Source: Streptomyces clavuligerus | GTDB taxonomy: Bacteria; Actinomycetota; Actinomycetes; Streptomycetales; Streptomycetaceae | Reading direction: 5' to 3' | Length of the DNA: 64,000 nt | Assembly: GCF_005519465.1 (NCBI RefSeq) | Contig: NZ_CP027858.1 | Span: 3,348,001 to 3,412,000 of the forward strand | Shown here: one piece after another, positions 38,162-47,760 of the stretch | Position numbering within the stretch: position 1 is the first letter of the stretch | How the letters are laid out: the number at the start of each line of letters is the position of its first letter | Program-made: the position numbers and the translations under genes | The notes under the pieces: generated by a model | Told to the model about the DNA's origin: nothing | The model's database searches: none | The model's input: only the letters and a program-made list of their open reading frames with translations

Positions 38162-39667
38162 GTGGACTTGGCTCTGGCGCCGGAGACCTTGGCGCGATGG
38201 CAGTTCGGCATCACGACCGTCTACCACTTCCTCTTCGTGCCGCTGACGATCTCGCTCGCGGCACTCACCGCCGGTCTTCAGACCGCCTGGGTCAGAACGG
38301 GGAAGGAGAAGTACCTCAAGGCGACCAAGTTCTGGGGAAAGCTCTTCCTGATCAATATCGCCATGGGTGTCGTCACCGGCATCGTGCAGGAGTTCCAGTT
38401 CGGGATGAACTGGTCGGACTACTCCCGCTTCGTCGGCGACATCTTCGGCGCCCCGCTCGCCTTCGAGGCGCTGATCGCGTTCTTCTTCGAGTCCACCTTC
38501 ATCGGCCTGTGGATCTTCGGCTGGGACAAGCTGCCGAAGAAGATCCATCTGGCCTGTATCTGGATGGTGTCGATCGGCACCATCTGCTCCGCGTACTTCA
38601 TCCTGGCGGCCAACTCCTGGATGCAGCACCCCGTCGGCTACCGCATCAACGAGGAGCGCGGACGGGCCGAGCTGACCGACTTCTGGAAGGTGCTGTCGCA
38701 GGACACCGCCGTCACCCAGTTCTTCCACACCATCACCGCCGCCTTCCTCGTCGGAGGCGCGTTCATGGTCGGTATCGCCGCGTACCACCTCGCCCGCAAG
38801 AAGCACATCCCGGTGATGCGCACCTCGCTCCGGCTCGGTCTGGTCACGGTGATCGTCGCCGGTCTGCTCACCGCCGTCAGCGGCGATCTGCTCGGCAAGG
38901 TCATGTTCCGGCAGCAGCCGATGAAGATGGCCGCCGCCGAGGCCCTGTGGGACGGCGAGGCGCCCGCCCCGTTCTCCCTCTTCGCCTATGGCGACGTCGA
39001 GAAGGGGCACAACACGGTCGCCCTGGAGATCCCCGGGATACTGTCCTTCCTCGCCAACGGCGACTTCGACTCGTATGTCCCCGGCATCAACGACGTCAAC
39101 AAGTCCGAGCAGGAGAAGTACGGGCCCGGCGACTACCGGCCCAACATCCCCGTCGCCTACTGGGGCTTCCGCTGGATGATCGGCTTCGGTATGGCCTCCC
39201 TGGCCATCGGGGCGTTCGGCCTCTGGCTCACCCGCAAGAAGTTCCTGCTGCCCCGGGCGCTGCGGACCGGGGAGGACGAGGTGCCGCATCTGGTCCTCTT
39301 CCGCAAGCCCCTGGGCGCCCGCTTCAGCCGCTGGTACTGGGTCGTCGCCCTCTGGACCATGACCTTCCCGCTGATCGCCACCTCCTGGGGCTGGATCTTC
39401 ACCGAGATGGGGCGGCAGCCCTGGGTCGTGTACGGGGTGCTGCGCACCAAGGACGCCGTCTCCCCCGGGGTCTCCCAGGGCGAGGTGCTGACCTCGATGA
39501 TCATCTTCACCGCGCTCTACGCGATCCTCGCCGTGATCGAGTTCAAGCTGATGGTCAAGTACGCCAAGGCGGGCCCGCCCGAACTGACCGAGGCCGACCT
39601 CAATCCGCCCACCAAGATCGGCGGCGACGACCGGGACGCCGACCGCCCGATGGCCTTCTCCTACTGA
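38162..39667 (+). CDS. cydA: cytochrome bd ubiquinol/menaquinol oxidase subunit I
   Basis: The haem-carrying subunit of the high-affinity quinol oxidase used at low oxygen, in the membrane. The 501-residue protein has LARWQFGITTVYHFLFVPLTI (first haem ligand H22), the GREF-free Q-loop start MKMAAAEALWDGEAP, the NSWMQHPVGY segment and GWIFTEMGRQPWVVYGVLRT near the C-terminus. The Q-loop is of the short type common in Gram-positives. The GTG at 38162 has AAGGAG upstream. It leads a cydA-cydB-cydDC operon under a Rex operator. Confidence 0.97.
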   Translation: MDLALAPETLARWQFGITTVYHFLFVPLTISLAALTAGLQTAWVRTGKEKYLKATKFWGKLFLINIAMGVVTGIVQEFQFGMNWSDYSRFVGDIFGAPLAFEALIAFFFESTFIGLWIFGWDKLPKKIHLACIWMVSIGTICSAYFILAANSWMQHPVGYRINEERGRAELTDFWKVLSQDTAVTQFFHTITAAFLVGGAFMVGIAAYHLARKKHIPVMRTSLRLGLVTVIVAGLLTAVSGDLLGKVMFRQQPMKMAAAEALWDGEAPAPFSLFAYGDVEKGHNTVALEIPGILSFLANGDFDSYVPGINDVNKSEQEKYGPGDYRPNIPVAYWGFRWMIGFGMASLAIGAFGLWLTRKKFLLPRALRTGEDEVPHLVLFRKPLGARFSRWYWVVALWTMTFPLIATSWGWIFTEMGRQPWVVYGVLRTKDAVSPGVSQGEVLTSMIIFTALYAILAVIEFKLMVKYAKAGPPELTEADLNPPTKIGGDDRDADRPMAFSY

Positions 39668-39691
39668 GGCCCCGAGGAGCTGAGCTGAGGC

Positions 39692-40693
39692 ATGGAACTC
39701 CACGACGTCTGGTTCGTCCTGATCGCGGTCCTGTGGACCGGGTACTTCTTCCTCGAAGGCTTCGACTTCGGGGTCGGCGTCCTGACCAAACTGCTCGCCC
39801 GTGACCGCAAGGAACGACGGGTACTGATCAACACCATCGGCCCGGTCTGGGACGGCAACGAGGTGTGGCTGCTCTCCGCGGGCGGTGCCACCTTCGCCGC
39901 CTTCCCCGACTGGTACGCCACGCTCTTCTCCGGTTTCTATCTGCCGCTGCTGCTGATCCTGATCTGTCTGATCGTGCGCGGTGTGTCCTTCGAGTACCGC
40001 CACAAGCGGCCCGAGGAGAACTGGCAGCGGAACTGGGAGAACGCGATCTTCTGGACCTCGCTGATCCCCGCGTTCCTCTGGGGTGTCGCCTTCGGCAACA
40101 TCGTCCGCGGGGTGAAGATCGATGCCCAGAAGGAGTACGTGGGCAATGTCCTCGATCTGCTCAACGCCTACTCGATCCTCGGCGGTCTGGTCACCCTGAC
40201 CCTCTTCACCTTCCACGGCACGGTCTTCGTCGCCTTGAAGACGGTGGGCGACATCCGGGTCCGGGCCCGTGCCCTGGCCCTCAGGGTGGGGCTGCTCACC
40301 GCGGTGCTCGCGCTGGGCTTCCTCACCTGGACGCAGGCGACCCGCGGCGACAGCGCCAGCCTGGTCGCGATGATCGTCGCGGTGGTGTCGCTGGTGGCGG
40401 CGATCGCGGCCGTCCGGGTGGGGCGTGAGGGCTGGTCCTTCGCCTTCTCCGGGGTCACGATCGTGGCCGCGGTGGCCATGCTCTTCCTGACGCTCTTCCC
40501 GAACGTCATGCCGTCCTCGCTCGACGACGCCTGGAGCCTCACGGTCACCAACGCCTCGTCGACCCCGTACACCCTCAAGATCATGACCTGGTGTGCCGGG
40601 ATCGCCACCCCGGTCGTCCTGCTCTACCAGGGCTGGACGTACTGGGTGTTCCGCAAGCGGATCGGCACCCAGCACATCGCCGACGCCCACTGA
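39692..40693 (+). CDS. cydB: cytochrome bd oxidase subunit II
   Basis: The structural partner of CydA. This 333-residue membrane protein starts MELHDVWFVLIAVLWTGYFFLEGFDFGVGVL, the CydB signature (GFDFG). PVWDGNEVWLLSAGGATFAAFPDWYAT and FRKRIGTQHI follow. Length is normal. It starts 24 bp after cydA and is followed after 14 bp by cydDC, so translation of the three is probably coupled. Confidence 0.97.
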   Translation: MELHDVWFVLIAVLWTGYFFLEGFDFGVGVLTKLLARDRKERRVLINTIGPVWDGNEVWLLSAGGATFAAFPDWYATLFSGFYLPLLLILICLIVRGVSFEYRHKRPEENWQRNWENAIFWTSLIPAFLWGVAFGNIVRGVKIDAQKEYVGNVLDLLNAYSILGGLVTLTLFTFHGTVFVALKTVGDIRVRARALALRVGLLTAVLALGFLTWTQATRGDSASLVAMIVAVVSLVAAIAAVRVGREGWSFAFSGVTIVAAVAMLFLTLFPNVMPSSLDDAWSLTVTNASSTPYTLKIMTWCAGIATPVVLLYQGWTYWVFRKRIGTQHIADAH

Positions 40694-40699
40694 GGGGTG

Positions 40700-40715
40700 T
40701 GTTTCACGTGAAACC
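40700..40715. promoter_or_regulatory. parS: parS site 7 overlapping the start of cydDC
   Basis: TGTTTCACGTGAAACC, 15 of 16 consensus bases with the 14-bp core intact. It lies across the two possible GTG starts of cydDC, so the site itself encodes the residues F-H-V-K of the longer form. It is the only parS here inside an operon. Confidence 0.9.
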
Positions 40716-43700
40716 GATCGACCCGCGTCTGCTCCGGCACGCCCGCTCCACCCGAGGCTTCCTGCTCGCGGTGGTGCTCCTCGGACTGGTCGGGGCGGCG
40801 CTGGTCGTCGCCCAGGCGATGCTGATCGCCGAGGCGGTGGTCGGCTCCTTCGAGAAGGGACTCTCCGCCGCCGACCTCATGACCCCGCTGGCCCTGCTGG
40901 CGCTGGTCGCGGTGGGCCGGGCGGCGGTCTCCTGGCTCACCGAGCTGGCCGCGCACCGGGCCAGCGCGGCGGTCAAGTCCGAACTGCGCGAGAAGCTGTT
41001 GGCCCACACGGCCGCGCTCGGCCCCGGATATCTCACCGGACAGCGCACCGGCTCCCTGGTCGCCCTGGCCACCCGGGGCATCGACGCCCTGGACGACTAC
41101 TTCTCCCGCTATCTGCCACAACTCGGCCTCGCGGTGGTCGTCCCGGTGGCGGTGCTCGCCCGGATCGTCACCGAGGACTGGGTATCCGCCGCCATCATCG
41201 TCGGCACCCTGCCGCTGATCCCCGTCTTCATGGTGCTCATCGGCTGGGCCACCCAGAACCGGATGGACCGGCAGTGGCGGCTGCTCTCCCGGCTGTCGGG
41301 CCACTTCCTGGACGTCGTCGCCGGACTGCCCACCCTCAAGGTCTTCGGCCGGGCCAGGGCACAGGCGGAGTCGATCCGGACCATCACCTCCGAGTACCGG
41401 CGCGCGACCCTGCGCACCCTGCGGATCGCCTTCATCTCCTCGTTCGCCCTGGAGCTGCTGTCCACGCTCTCCGTCGCCCTGGTGGCCGTCACCATCGGTA
41501 TGCGGCTCGTCCACGGCGACATGGACCTCTACACCGGCCTCGTCATCCTGATCCTCGCCCCCGAGGCGTATCTGCCGCTCCGGATGGTCGGGACGCAGTA
41601 CCACGCGGCGGCCGAGGGACTGGCCGCCGCCGAGGAGATCTTCACCGTCCTGGAGACGGAGCCCCGTGAACAGGGCGGCGCACCGGTCCCCGACCGGGCC
41701 GGGCTGGAGCTGGACGGGGTCACCGTCCGCCACCCCGGACGCGCCGAACCCTCCCTCGACCGGACCTCGCTGACCGTCGCACCGGGGGAGACCGTCGCCC
41801 TGGTCGGCCCCAGCGGCATCGGCAAATCCACCCTCCTCGACACGGTGCTCGGCTTCACCGCACCGGACGGGGGACGGGTGCTGATCGGCGGCACCGACCT
41901 CACGGACCTGGACCTCGCCCGCTGGCACGAGCGGATCGCCTGGGTGCCCCAGCGGCCCTGCCTGTTCGCGGGCACGATCGCCGACAATGTCCGGCTCGCC
42001 CGGCCCGACGCCGACGACCACGCTGTGCGGGCGGCGCTGCGGGACGCCGGTGCGGAGGACTTCGTCACCGCGCTTCCGCAGGGGGCCGACACCCCGCTCG
42101 GCGAGGACGGCGCGGGGCTCTCCGCCGGACAGCGCCAGCGGCTCGCCCTGGCCCGGGCCTTCCTCGCCGACCGGCCGGTGCTGCTGCTCGACGAGCCGAC
42201 CGCGGCCCTCGACGGCGAGACCGAGGCACAGCTCGTCGAGGCTGTGGGGAGGCTGACGGCGGGCCGGACCGTCCTGCTCGTGGTCCACCGGCCGGCGCTG
42301 CTCGCGGTCGCCGACCGGGTGGTGACCCTGACCCGCCGCCCGTCCGCCGACGGGAGCGCGTCCGGTGCGCCCGACGCCGACCGGCCGGACGACCGGCACG
42401 AGGACCGGCCCGCGCGGGCCGACGACCCCTGGGCGCCGGAGCTGTGGGACCTCGCGAAGACCCCGCCCGGGGAAGGTGCGGAGACCCCGTTCGGGGACCG
42501 CGCGGAGACCCCGGAGGCGGCCGGTGCCCCGGCACCGGGCGGCAGCGACGGCCGCCGGGACGCGGTCGCCGTCCCCGCGCTCACCCGGGTCCGGGACGCC
42601 GCCGGGACCCAGCGGGGCCGGTACGCCCTGGCCCTGCTGCTCGGCAGCCTGGCCCTGGGCTCCGCCGTGGGCCTCATGGCCGTCTCCGGCTATCTCATCT
42701 CCCGCGCCTCCGAGCAGCCGCCGGTCCTCTATCTGATGATGGCGGTGACGGCCACCCGCGCCTTCGGTATCGGCCGCGCCGTCTTCCGCTACGCCGAACG
42801 CCTCGTCTCCCATGACGCGGTGCTGCGGACCCTCGGTGAACTCCGGGTCGCGGTCTACTCCCGGCTGGAGCGGATCTCCCCCGCCGGACTGCGCCGGAGC
42901 AGGCGGGGCGATCTGCTCTCCCGGCTGGTCACCGACGTGGACGCACTCCAGGACTACTGGCTCCGCTGGCTGCTGCCCGCGGGCGCGGCCCTGCTCGTGA
43001 GCGCCGCGTCCGTCGGCTTCACCGCCTGGCTGCTGCCCGAGGCCGGGGCGCTGCTCGCCGCCGGACTGCTGTGCGCGGGCGTGGGTGTGCCGCTGATCAG
43101 CGGCGCCGTCGCCCGCCGGGCCGAACCCCGGCTCGCCCCGGCCCGCGGTGAACTCGCCGCCCGGCTGGTCGACCTGCTGCGCGGAACGGCCGAACTCACC
43201 GTGGCCGGAGCCATGCCGGCCCGTCGCGACGGCGTGCGCGAGGCCGACCGGCGGCTGACCCGGATCGCCGCGCGCACCGCCGCCGCCACCGCCCTCGGCA
43301 GCGGACTGACCTCGCTCGCCTGCGGACTGACCGTCGTTCTCACGACCCTCGCCGGTATCCGGGCGGTGAGCGACGGACGGCTCGACGGGGTCGCCCTCGC
43401 GGTCGTCGTCCTCACCCCGCTCGCCGCGTTCGAGGCGGTCAACGCCCTGCCGCTCGCGGTGCAGTACCGGCAGCGGGTCCGGCGCAGTGCCGAGCGGGTG
43501 TACGAGGTGCTGGACGCGCCCGTACCGGTGGCGGAGCCCGAACACCCGGCGGCGGCCCCCGCGTCCGTCTTCCCCGTCGAGGTACGGGGGCTGCGGGCCC
43601 GGCACGCCGGAGCCGCGCGGGACGCCGTCGACGGGATCGACCTGACTCTGACGGAGGGCAGCCGGATCGCCGTCGTCGGCGCCTCGGGCTCCGGCAAGAC

Positions 43701-44424
43701 CACCCTCGCCCAGGTGCTGCTGCGGTTCCTGGACGCCCGGGAGGGCTCGTACACGCTCGGCGGGGTGCCCGCCGCGGCGCTCGACGGGGACGAGGTCCGC
43801 GCCCGGGTGGGGCTGTGCGCCCAGGACGCCCATCTCTTCGACAGCTCCGTACGCGAGAACCTGCGGATCGCCCGGCCGGACGCGACCGGGGAGGAACTGC
43901 GGCGGGCGCTCGCCGGTGCCCGGCTGCTGGAGTGGGTCGACGCGCTGCCGGAGGGGATGGACACCCTCGTCGGCGAGCACGGGGCCCGGCTCTCCGGCGG
44001 CCAGCGGCAGCGGCTGGCGCTCGCGCGGGCGCTGCTCGCCGACTTCCCCGTGCTGGTGCTCGACGAGCCCGCCGAACATCTCGACCTGGAGACCGCCGAC
44101 GCGCTGACCGCCGATCTGCTGGCGGCGGGCGAGAGCCGGACCGCCCGGGGCGGGGCCACCGTGCTGATCACGCATCGGCTGCGCGGCCTCGACACGGTGG
44201 ACGAGATCGTCGTCCTGGAGGACGGCCGGGTGGCGCAGCGCGGCCCGTACGCCCTGCTGAGCACCGTGGACGGGCCGCTGCGGCGGATGCTGGAGCGGGA
44301 ACGGACGGCGGACCGGCTGGGCCGGGAGGCGGTCGTGGGGGAGCGCCCGGGGGCGCCGGACGCGGTCGCACCGTCCGCGGAGAAGGCGGCGGAGGCCGTC
44401 GCGGCTCCGGTGGCAGCGGGGTGA
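40708..44424 (+). CDS. cydDC: fused thiol-exporter ABC transporter CydDC
   Basis: A 1238-residue single chain in which CydD and CydC, separate in E. coli, are joined. This exporter moves cysteine/glutathione outward and is needed to assemble cytochrome bd. Each half has six membrane helices and an ATPase. First half: GPSGIGKST (K373), LSAGQRQRLALARAFL, VLLLDEPTAALD. A linker of about 90 Pro/Glu/Ala-rich residues follows. Second half: GASGSGKTT (K997), LSGGQRQRLALARALL, VLVLDEPAEHLD. The GTG at 40708 has GAGGGG at a usable distance; the GTG at 40699 is too close to it. A parS site overlaps the start. Confidence 0.94.
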   Translation: MKPIDPRLLRHARSTRGFLLAVVLLGLVGAALVVAQAMLIAEAVVGSFEKGLSAADLMTPLALLALVAVGRAAVSWLTELAAHRASAAVKSELREKLLAHTAALGPGYLTGQRTGSLVALATRGIDALDDYFSRYLPQLGLAVVVPVAVLARIVTEDWVSAAIIVGTLPLIPVFMVLIGWATQNRMDRQWRLLSRLSGHFLDVVAGLPTLKVFGRARAQAESIRTITSEYRRATLRTLRIAFISSFALELLSTLSVALVAVTIGMRLVHGDMDLYTGLVILILAPEAYLPLRMVGTQYHAAAEGLAAAEEIFTVLETEPREQGGAPVPDRAGLELDGVTVRHPGRAEPSLDRTSLTVAPGETVALVGPSGIGKSTLLDTVLGFTAPDGGRVLIGGTDLTDLDLARWHERIAWVPQRPCLFAGTIADNVRLARPDADDHAVRAALRDAGAEDFVTALPQGADTPLGEDGAGLSAGQRQRLALARAFLADRPVLLLDEPTAALDGETEAQLVEAVGRLTAGRTVLLVVHRPALLAVADRVVTLTRRPSADGSASGAPDADRPDDRHEDRPARADDPWAPELWDLAKTPPGEGAETPFGDRAETPEAAGAPAPGGSDGRRDAVAVPALTRVRDAAGTQRGRYALALLLGSLALGSAVGLMAVSGYLISRASEQPPVLYLMMAVTATRAFGIGRAVFRYAERLVSHDAVLRTLGELRVAVYSRLERISPAGLRRSRRGDLLSRLVTDVDALQDYWLRWLLPAGAALLVSAASVGFTAWLLPEAGALLAAGLLCAGVGVPLISGAVARRAEPRLAPARGELAARLVDLLRGTAELTVAGAMPARRDGVREADRRLTRIAARTAAATALGSGLTSLACGLTVVLTTLAGIRAVSDGRLDGVALAVVVLTPLAAFEAVNALPLAVQYRQRVRRSAERVYEVLDAPVPVAEPEHPAAAPASVFPVEVRGLRARHAGAARDAVDGIDLTLTEGSRIAVVGASGSGKTTLAQVLLRFLDAREGSYTLGGVPAAALDGDEVRARVGLCAQDAHLFDSSVRENLRIARPDATGEELRRALAGARLLEWVDALPEGMDTLVGEHGARLSGGQRQRLALARALLADFPVLVLDEPAEHLDLETADALTADLLAAGESRTARGGATVLITHRLRGLDTVDEIVVLEDGRVAQRGPYALLSTVDGPLRRMLERERTADRLGREAVVGERPGAPDAVAPSAEKAAEAVAAPVAAG

Positions 44425-44551
44425 CCGCGTCCCGGCCGCGGGGCCGCCGAGGGGGGATCGCGTGCCGGTCGTGGCGCGGCCGAGCGGTGATCACGTGGGG
44501 GAATGCCGGTCTGACTTTCCTCCGTAAATGGGAATTACTAGGCTCAAGGTC

Positions 44552-46303
44552 ATGACCGTGCCCGCACCCCAGGACGCTCAGGAGCCGCAGGACGACGGGC
44601 CGAAGGGCCCGGGGGACCCGCTCGACGCCGGGACCGCGGCGACCCGCGGCCTCCAGGGGCTGTCCTCCGAACCGGCCGCCCGGGTGCCCCGGCTCCTGGA
44701 GGCCATGCGTTCCGTCGGAACCGGCCTGGAGCTGCACTCCACCCTGGACCGGATCTGCGAGACCGCCGCCGGTCTCGCCGACGCCCGCTACGCCGCCATC
44801 GGCGTGGTGGACGAGGAGGGACAGGGCCTGTCCGACTTCGTCACCCATGGCGTCGGCGAGGACACCGCCGAGCGGATCGGCCACCGCCCCAGCGGCCGTC
44901 GGGGGCTGCTCGGCGCGCTGATCCACGACCCCGCGCCGGTCCGGCTGGCCGATCTGGCCACCGATCCGCGGTTCGCCGGTTTCCCGCCCGGCCATCCGCC
45001 CATGCGGAGCTTCCTCGGAGTGCCCATCCGGGTCCAGGGCGAGATCTTCGGCAATCTCTATCTCGCGGAGAAGCGGGGCGGCGGGGAGTTCGACGACGAC
45101 GACCTCCGCACGGTGCGCGCCCTCGCCACCGAGGCCGGGATCGCCATCGGGAACGCCCGTCTCTACGAGGCCGCCCGGCGGCGCGAACGCTGGATCGACG
45201 GCTCCGTCGCCGTCACCACGGCCCTGCTGTCGGGCGGCGACGCCGAGGACAGCATCAGCGTCGTCGCCGAACAGGCCCGCCGACTCGCCGACGCCGCCGC
45301 CGGGATCGTGATGCTGCCCGCCGCCGCCGACGGCGGACTGGAGGTCGTCGCGGTGGCCGCCCCCGAACCGGTCGTCCCGCTGGGGCTCGTCGTCGGCCCC
45401 GAGAGCCCCGTGGTGACGCGGCTGCTGAGCGGGGAGGCGGTGTTCCTGACCGACGCGGCCGGCGATCCGAGGATCACCACCCGTGAGGCCGCCGCGTACG
45501 GACCGTGCATGCTGCTGCCGCTGCACAGCGGCGGCCGGGTGCTGGGCGCCCTCGCCATCCCGAGGGCGCGCGGAGCCCGGCCCTTCACCGCCGCCGAGCG
45601 CACCCTGGCCACCCAGTTCGCCGACCAGGCGGCGCTCGCGCTGGTGATGGCGGAGGCGCAGCGGGACCGGGAGCGGCTCGCGGTGTACGAGGACCGCGAC
45701 CGCATCGCCCGCGATCTGCACGACCTGGTGATCCAGCGGCTGTTCGCCACGGGGATGATGCTGGAGGGCGCCCAGCGGAAGTCGGTGGTCCCCGCGCTCC
45801 AGGACGGTGTCGGCAAGGCCGTCGACGAACTGGATGTGACCATCCAGGAGATCCGTACGGCGATCTTCGCGTTGCAGCAGGGCCCGGCCGAGGCCCCGGC
45901 CGGGCTGCGGACCCGGGTCCTCCGTGAGATCAACATGGCGGCCGTGCCGCTCGGTTTCACCCCCGGCCACCGCTTCCTCGGGCCGGTGGACGCCGCCGTC
46001 ACCGAACTGACGGGCAAGAACCTGATCGCGGCGCTGCGCGAGGCGCTGTCCAACGCCTTCCGCCACGCCCGTGCCTCCCGGATCGAGGTCGTCGTGGACG
46101 CGGGGGCGCGTCTTCCCGACGGTGTCGCCGGGGTCCGGCTGACGGTCGCCGACGACGGGGTCGGCCTTCCGGCCGGAGGGCGCCGCAGCGGGCTGCGGAA
46201 CCTCGCCCGGCGGGCCGAGTCCCTCGGCGGGTCGAGTGTCTGCGGCCCGGGGATCGGGCCGGGCGGCCGGGGTACCACGGTGCGCTGGGAGGCCCCGCTG
46301 TAG
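44552..46303 (+). CDS. two-GAF sensor histidine kinase (DevS/NarL-class partner)
   Basis: A cytoplasmic kinase of about 583 residues. There are two GAF domains (about residues 55-190 and 205-365). A HisKA_3 dimerisation helix with DRIARDLHDLVIQRLFATGM (H390 phosphorylated) follows, then a HATPase domain with ALREALSNAFRHARASRIEV and VADDGVGLP. No membrane helices. This architecture is that of DevS/DosS-type redox or oxygen sensors, which suits its place after cydDC. No response regulator is adjacent in this window, so it is an orphan here. The ATG at 44552 follows CAAGGTC; an upstream in-frame ATG at 44528 is also possible. Confidence 0.9.
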   Translation: MTVPAPQDAQEPQDDGPKGPGDPLDAGTAATRGLQGLSSEPAARVPRLLEAMRSVGTGLELHSTLDRICETAAGLADARYAAIGVVDEEGQGLSDFVTHGVGEDTAERIGHRPSGRRGLLGALIHDPAPVRLADLATDPRFAGFPPGHPPMRSFLGVPIRVQGEIFGNLYLAEKRGGGEFDDDDLRTVRALATEAGIAIGNARLYEAARRRERWIDGSVAVTTALLSGGDAEDSISVVAEQARRLADAAAGIVMLPAAADGGLEVVAVAAPEPVVPLGLVVGPESPVVTRLLSGEAVFLTDAAGDPRITTREAAAYGPCMLLPLHSGGRVLGALAIPRARGARPFTAAERTLATQFADQAALALVMAEAQRDRERLAVYEDRDRIARDLHDLVIQRLFATGMMLEGAQRKSVVPALQDGVGKAVDELDVTIQEIRTAIFALQQGPAEAPAGLRTRVLREINMAAVPLGFTPGHRFLGPVDAAVTELTGKNLIAALREALSNAFRHARASRIEVVVDAGARLPDGVAGVRLTVADDGVGLPAGGRRSGLRNLARRAESLGGSSVCGPGIGPGGRGTTVRWEAPL

Positions 46304-46366
46304 AGGATCGCGGATCGCGGACCGGTGGACGCGGTCCGGCGTACCGGCGGTCCGCTGCGCGGGGTG

Positions 46367-47236
46367 TCAGACGCCCGGGCGGGGGAGGTCGCGGAGGATG
46401 CGTTCGATGACGACCGCGACTCCGTCCTCGTTGTTGGCGACGGTCCGGCCGGAGGCGGCGGCGAGCACGTCGGGATGGGCGTTGCCCATGGCGTACGAGC
46501 TGCCCGCCCAGGTCAGCATCTCCACATCGTTGGGCATGTCCCCGAAGGCGACCACCTCGGCGGCGGATATGCCGCGCTCGGCGCAGCACAGGGCCAGGGT
46601 GCTGGCCTTGCTCACCCCGGGGGCGCTGATCTCCAGCAGGGCGGAGGGGCTGGAGCGGGTGAAGGTCGCCAGCTCCCCGGCGGCGGCACGGGCGAGGGCG
46701 AGGAAGTCGTCGGGGGCCATCTCCCCGTGGTGGGCGAGCAGCTTGATCACCGGGGCCTGCCCGTACGGCGCGTCCGTGTCCCCGAGCAGCTTCTCGGCGA
46801 CGGCGACGATCATTCCGGGGTCGTGGGCCTGGATCCGGGGGTAGCCGGCCTCGTGGTGGAAGCCCGCGGTCGTCTCGACGCCGAAGGAGACCCCGGGGGC
46901 CGCCTCGCGCAGAGCGGCGATGACGGCGAGGCCCGTCGCGCGCTCCAGGGGGTGGACCGTCAGCAGCTCCCCACCGGCCCGGAGGTCGACCACGGCGGCG
47001 CCGTTGGCACAGATCGCGAGCCCGTGGCGGTGGACGTGCTCGCTGACGACATGCATCCAGCGGGCGGGGCGGCCGGTGACGAAGAAGACCTCTATCCCGG
47101 CCTTCTCGGCGGCGGCGAGGGCCGCGACCGTGCGCTCGGAGACCGATTTGTCGTCGCGCAGCAGGGTGCCGTCCAGATCGGTGGCGATCAGCCGGGGGAC
47201 GGCGGCCACGGGCTGGGGGTCGGTAGCTGGGGTCAC
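46367..47236 (-). CDS. Cof-type HAD family hydrolase
   Basis: A phosphatase of about 290 residues. [13 protein letters not shown] holds the nucleophile Asp and the +2 Asp, VFFVTGRP the second motif, VSKASTLALC the lysine motif and [13 protein letters not shown] the fourth. The large type IIB cap lies between motifs 2 and 3. Sugar phosphates are the usual substrates. The GTG at 47236 has GGGAGA upstream; an earlier GTG at 47254 is also in frame. It converges on the kinase gene and is paralogous to the HAD gene at 55.8 kb (see there). Confidence 0.9.
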   Translation of the reverse strand: MTPATDPQPVAAVPRLIATDLDGTLLRDDKSVSERTVAALAAAEKAGIEVFFVTGRPARWMHVVSEHVHRHGLAICANGAAVVDLRAGGELLTVHPLERATGLAVIAALREAAPGVSFGVETTAGFHHEAGYPRIQAHDPGMIVAVAEKLLGDTDAPYGQAPVIKLLAHHGEMAPDDFLALARAAAGELATFTRSSPSALLEISAPGVSKASTLALCCAERGISAAEVVAFGDMPNDVEMLTWAGSSYAMGNAHPDVLAAASGRTVANNEDGVAVVIERILRDLPRPGV

Positions 47237-47760
47237 CGGTCCATTCTCCCGCACGGGTCGGGCGCGGGTACGGGCGGGAGCGGGCCCGGGGATCGGGAGC
47301 TTCGGGCGTCCGGGAGCAGGGCGGTGCGCGGAGCGGTGTCCCGCCCCGGGTGGGGACGGCGGCTGTCACCGGGTGGAGCCGTCCGGTGACCCGGAGGGCT
47401 CCGCCCGGGGGCTTCCGGTGGCCGGACGCGGCGGCACGGGCGGGGGACGGGCGGCGGGTCGGCGGGAAACGGGCCCGGGTGCGCGGGCGGGGGAACGGGC
47501 GGCGGGACGGGCCCGTGCGCGGGCGGGGCGGCCGGGCCCCGGCGACGGGGAAGGGATTGGCAAAAACCTCGTTCACCAGGTTTGATCCACAGCCAATGCG
47601 AGTTATCCACAGGCTATTTGGCCTTTCTGTGGACAACGAGCCGAAGGGTTCGGAGGTGTTGGGCAACACCTCCGAACCCTCCGGAAGATGCGGAACCCGG
47701 CCCAAGGCCGCTGCCCTCACCGCCCGTTCGACCGCTTCCGCCGCGTCCCGTCCGCCCGGA
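47237..47760. other. 524-bp intergenic region with a DnaA-box cluster
   Basis: Between the HAD and hydrolase-SDR genes. The first 330 bp are G-rich with no gene recognised. At 47584-47637 three DnaA boxes occur in 54 bp: TGATCCACA (47584), TTATCCACA (47604) and, on the other strand, TTGTCCACA (47629). The last two are perfect. A terminator hairpin follows at 47645-47680. Confidence 0.65.
47645..47680 (-). terminator. terminator downstream of the hydrolase-SDR gene
   Basis: AGGGTTCGGAGGTGTT and AACACCTCCGAACCCT are perfect 16-bp complements around a GGGC loop. The hairpin lies 81 bp after the hydrolase-SDR stop codon on the minus strand. Confidence 0.8.

Noticed and set aside
37397..40690. 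1097-residue open frame on the minus strand across hisC, cydA and cydB
   Set aside because: It is antisense to three strongly recognised genes and its product is low-complexity Gly/Asp/Arg sequence with no domain; such frames are a by-product of GC-rich third positions.
40624..44175. 1183-residue minus-strand frame opposite cydDC
   Set aside because: Same reason: a shadow of the CydDC codons, with repeated Gly/Glu/Pro and no ribosome site.
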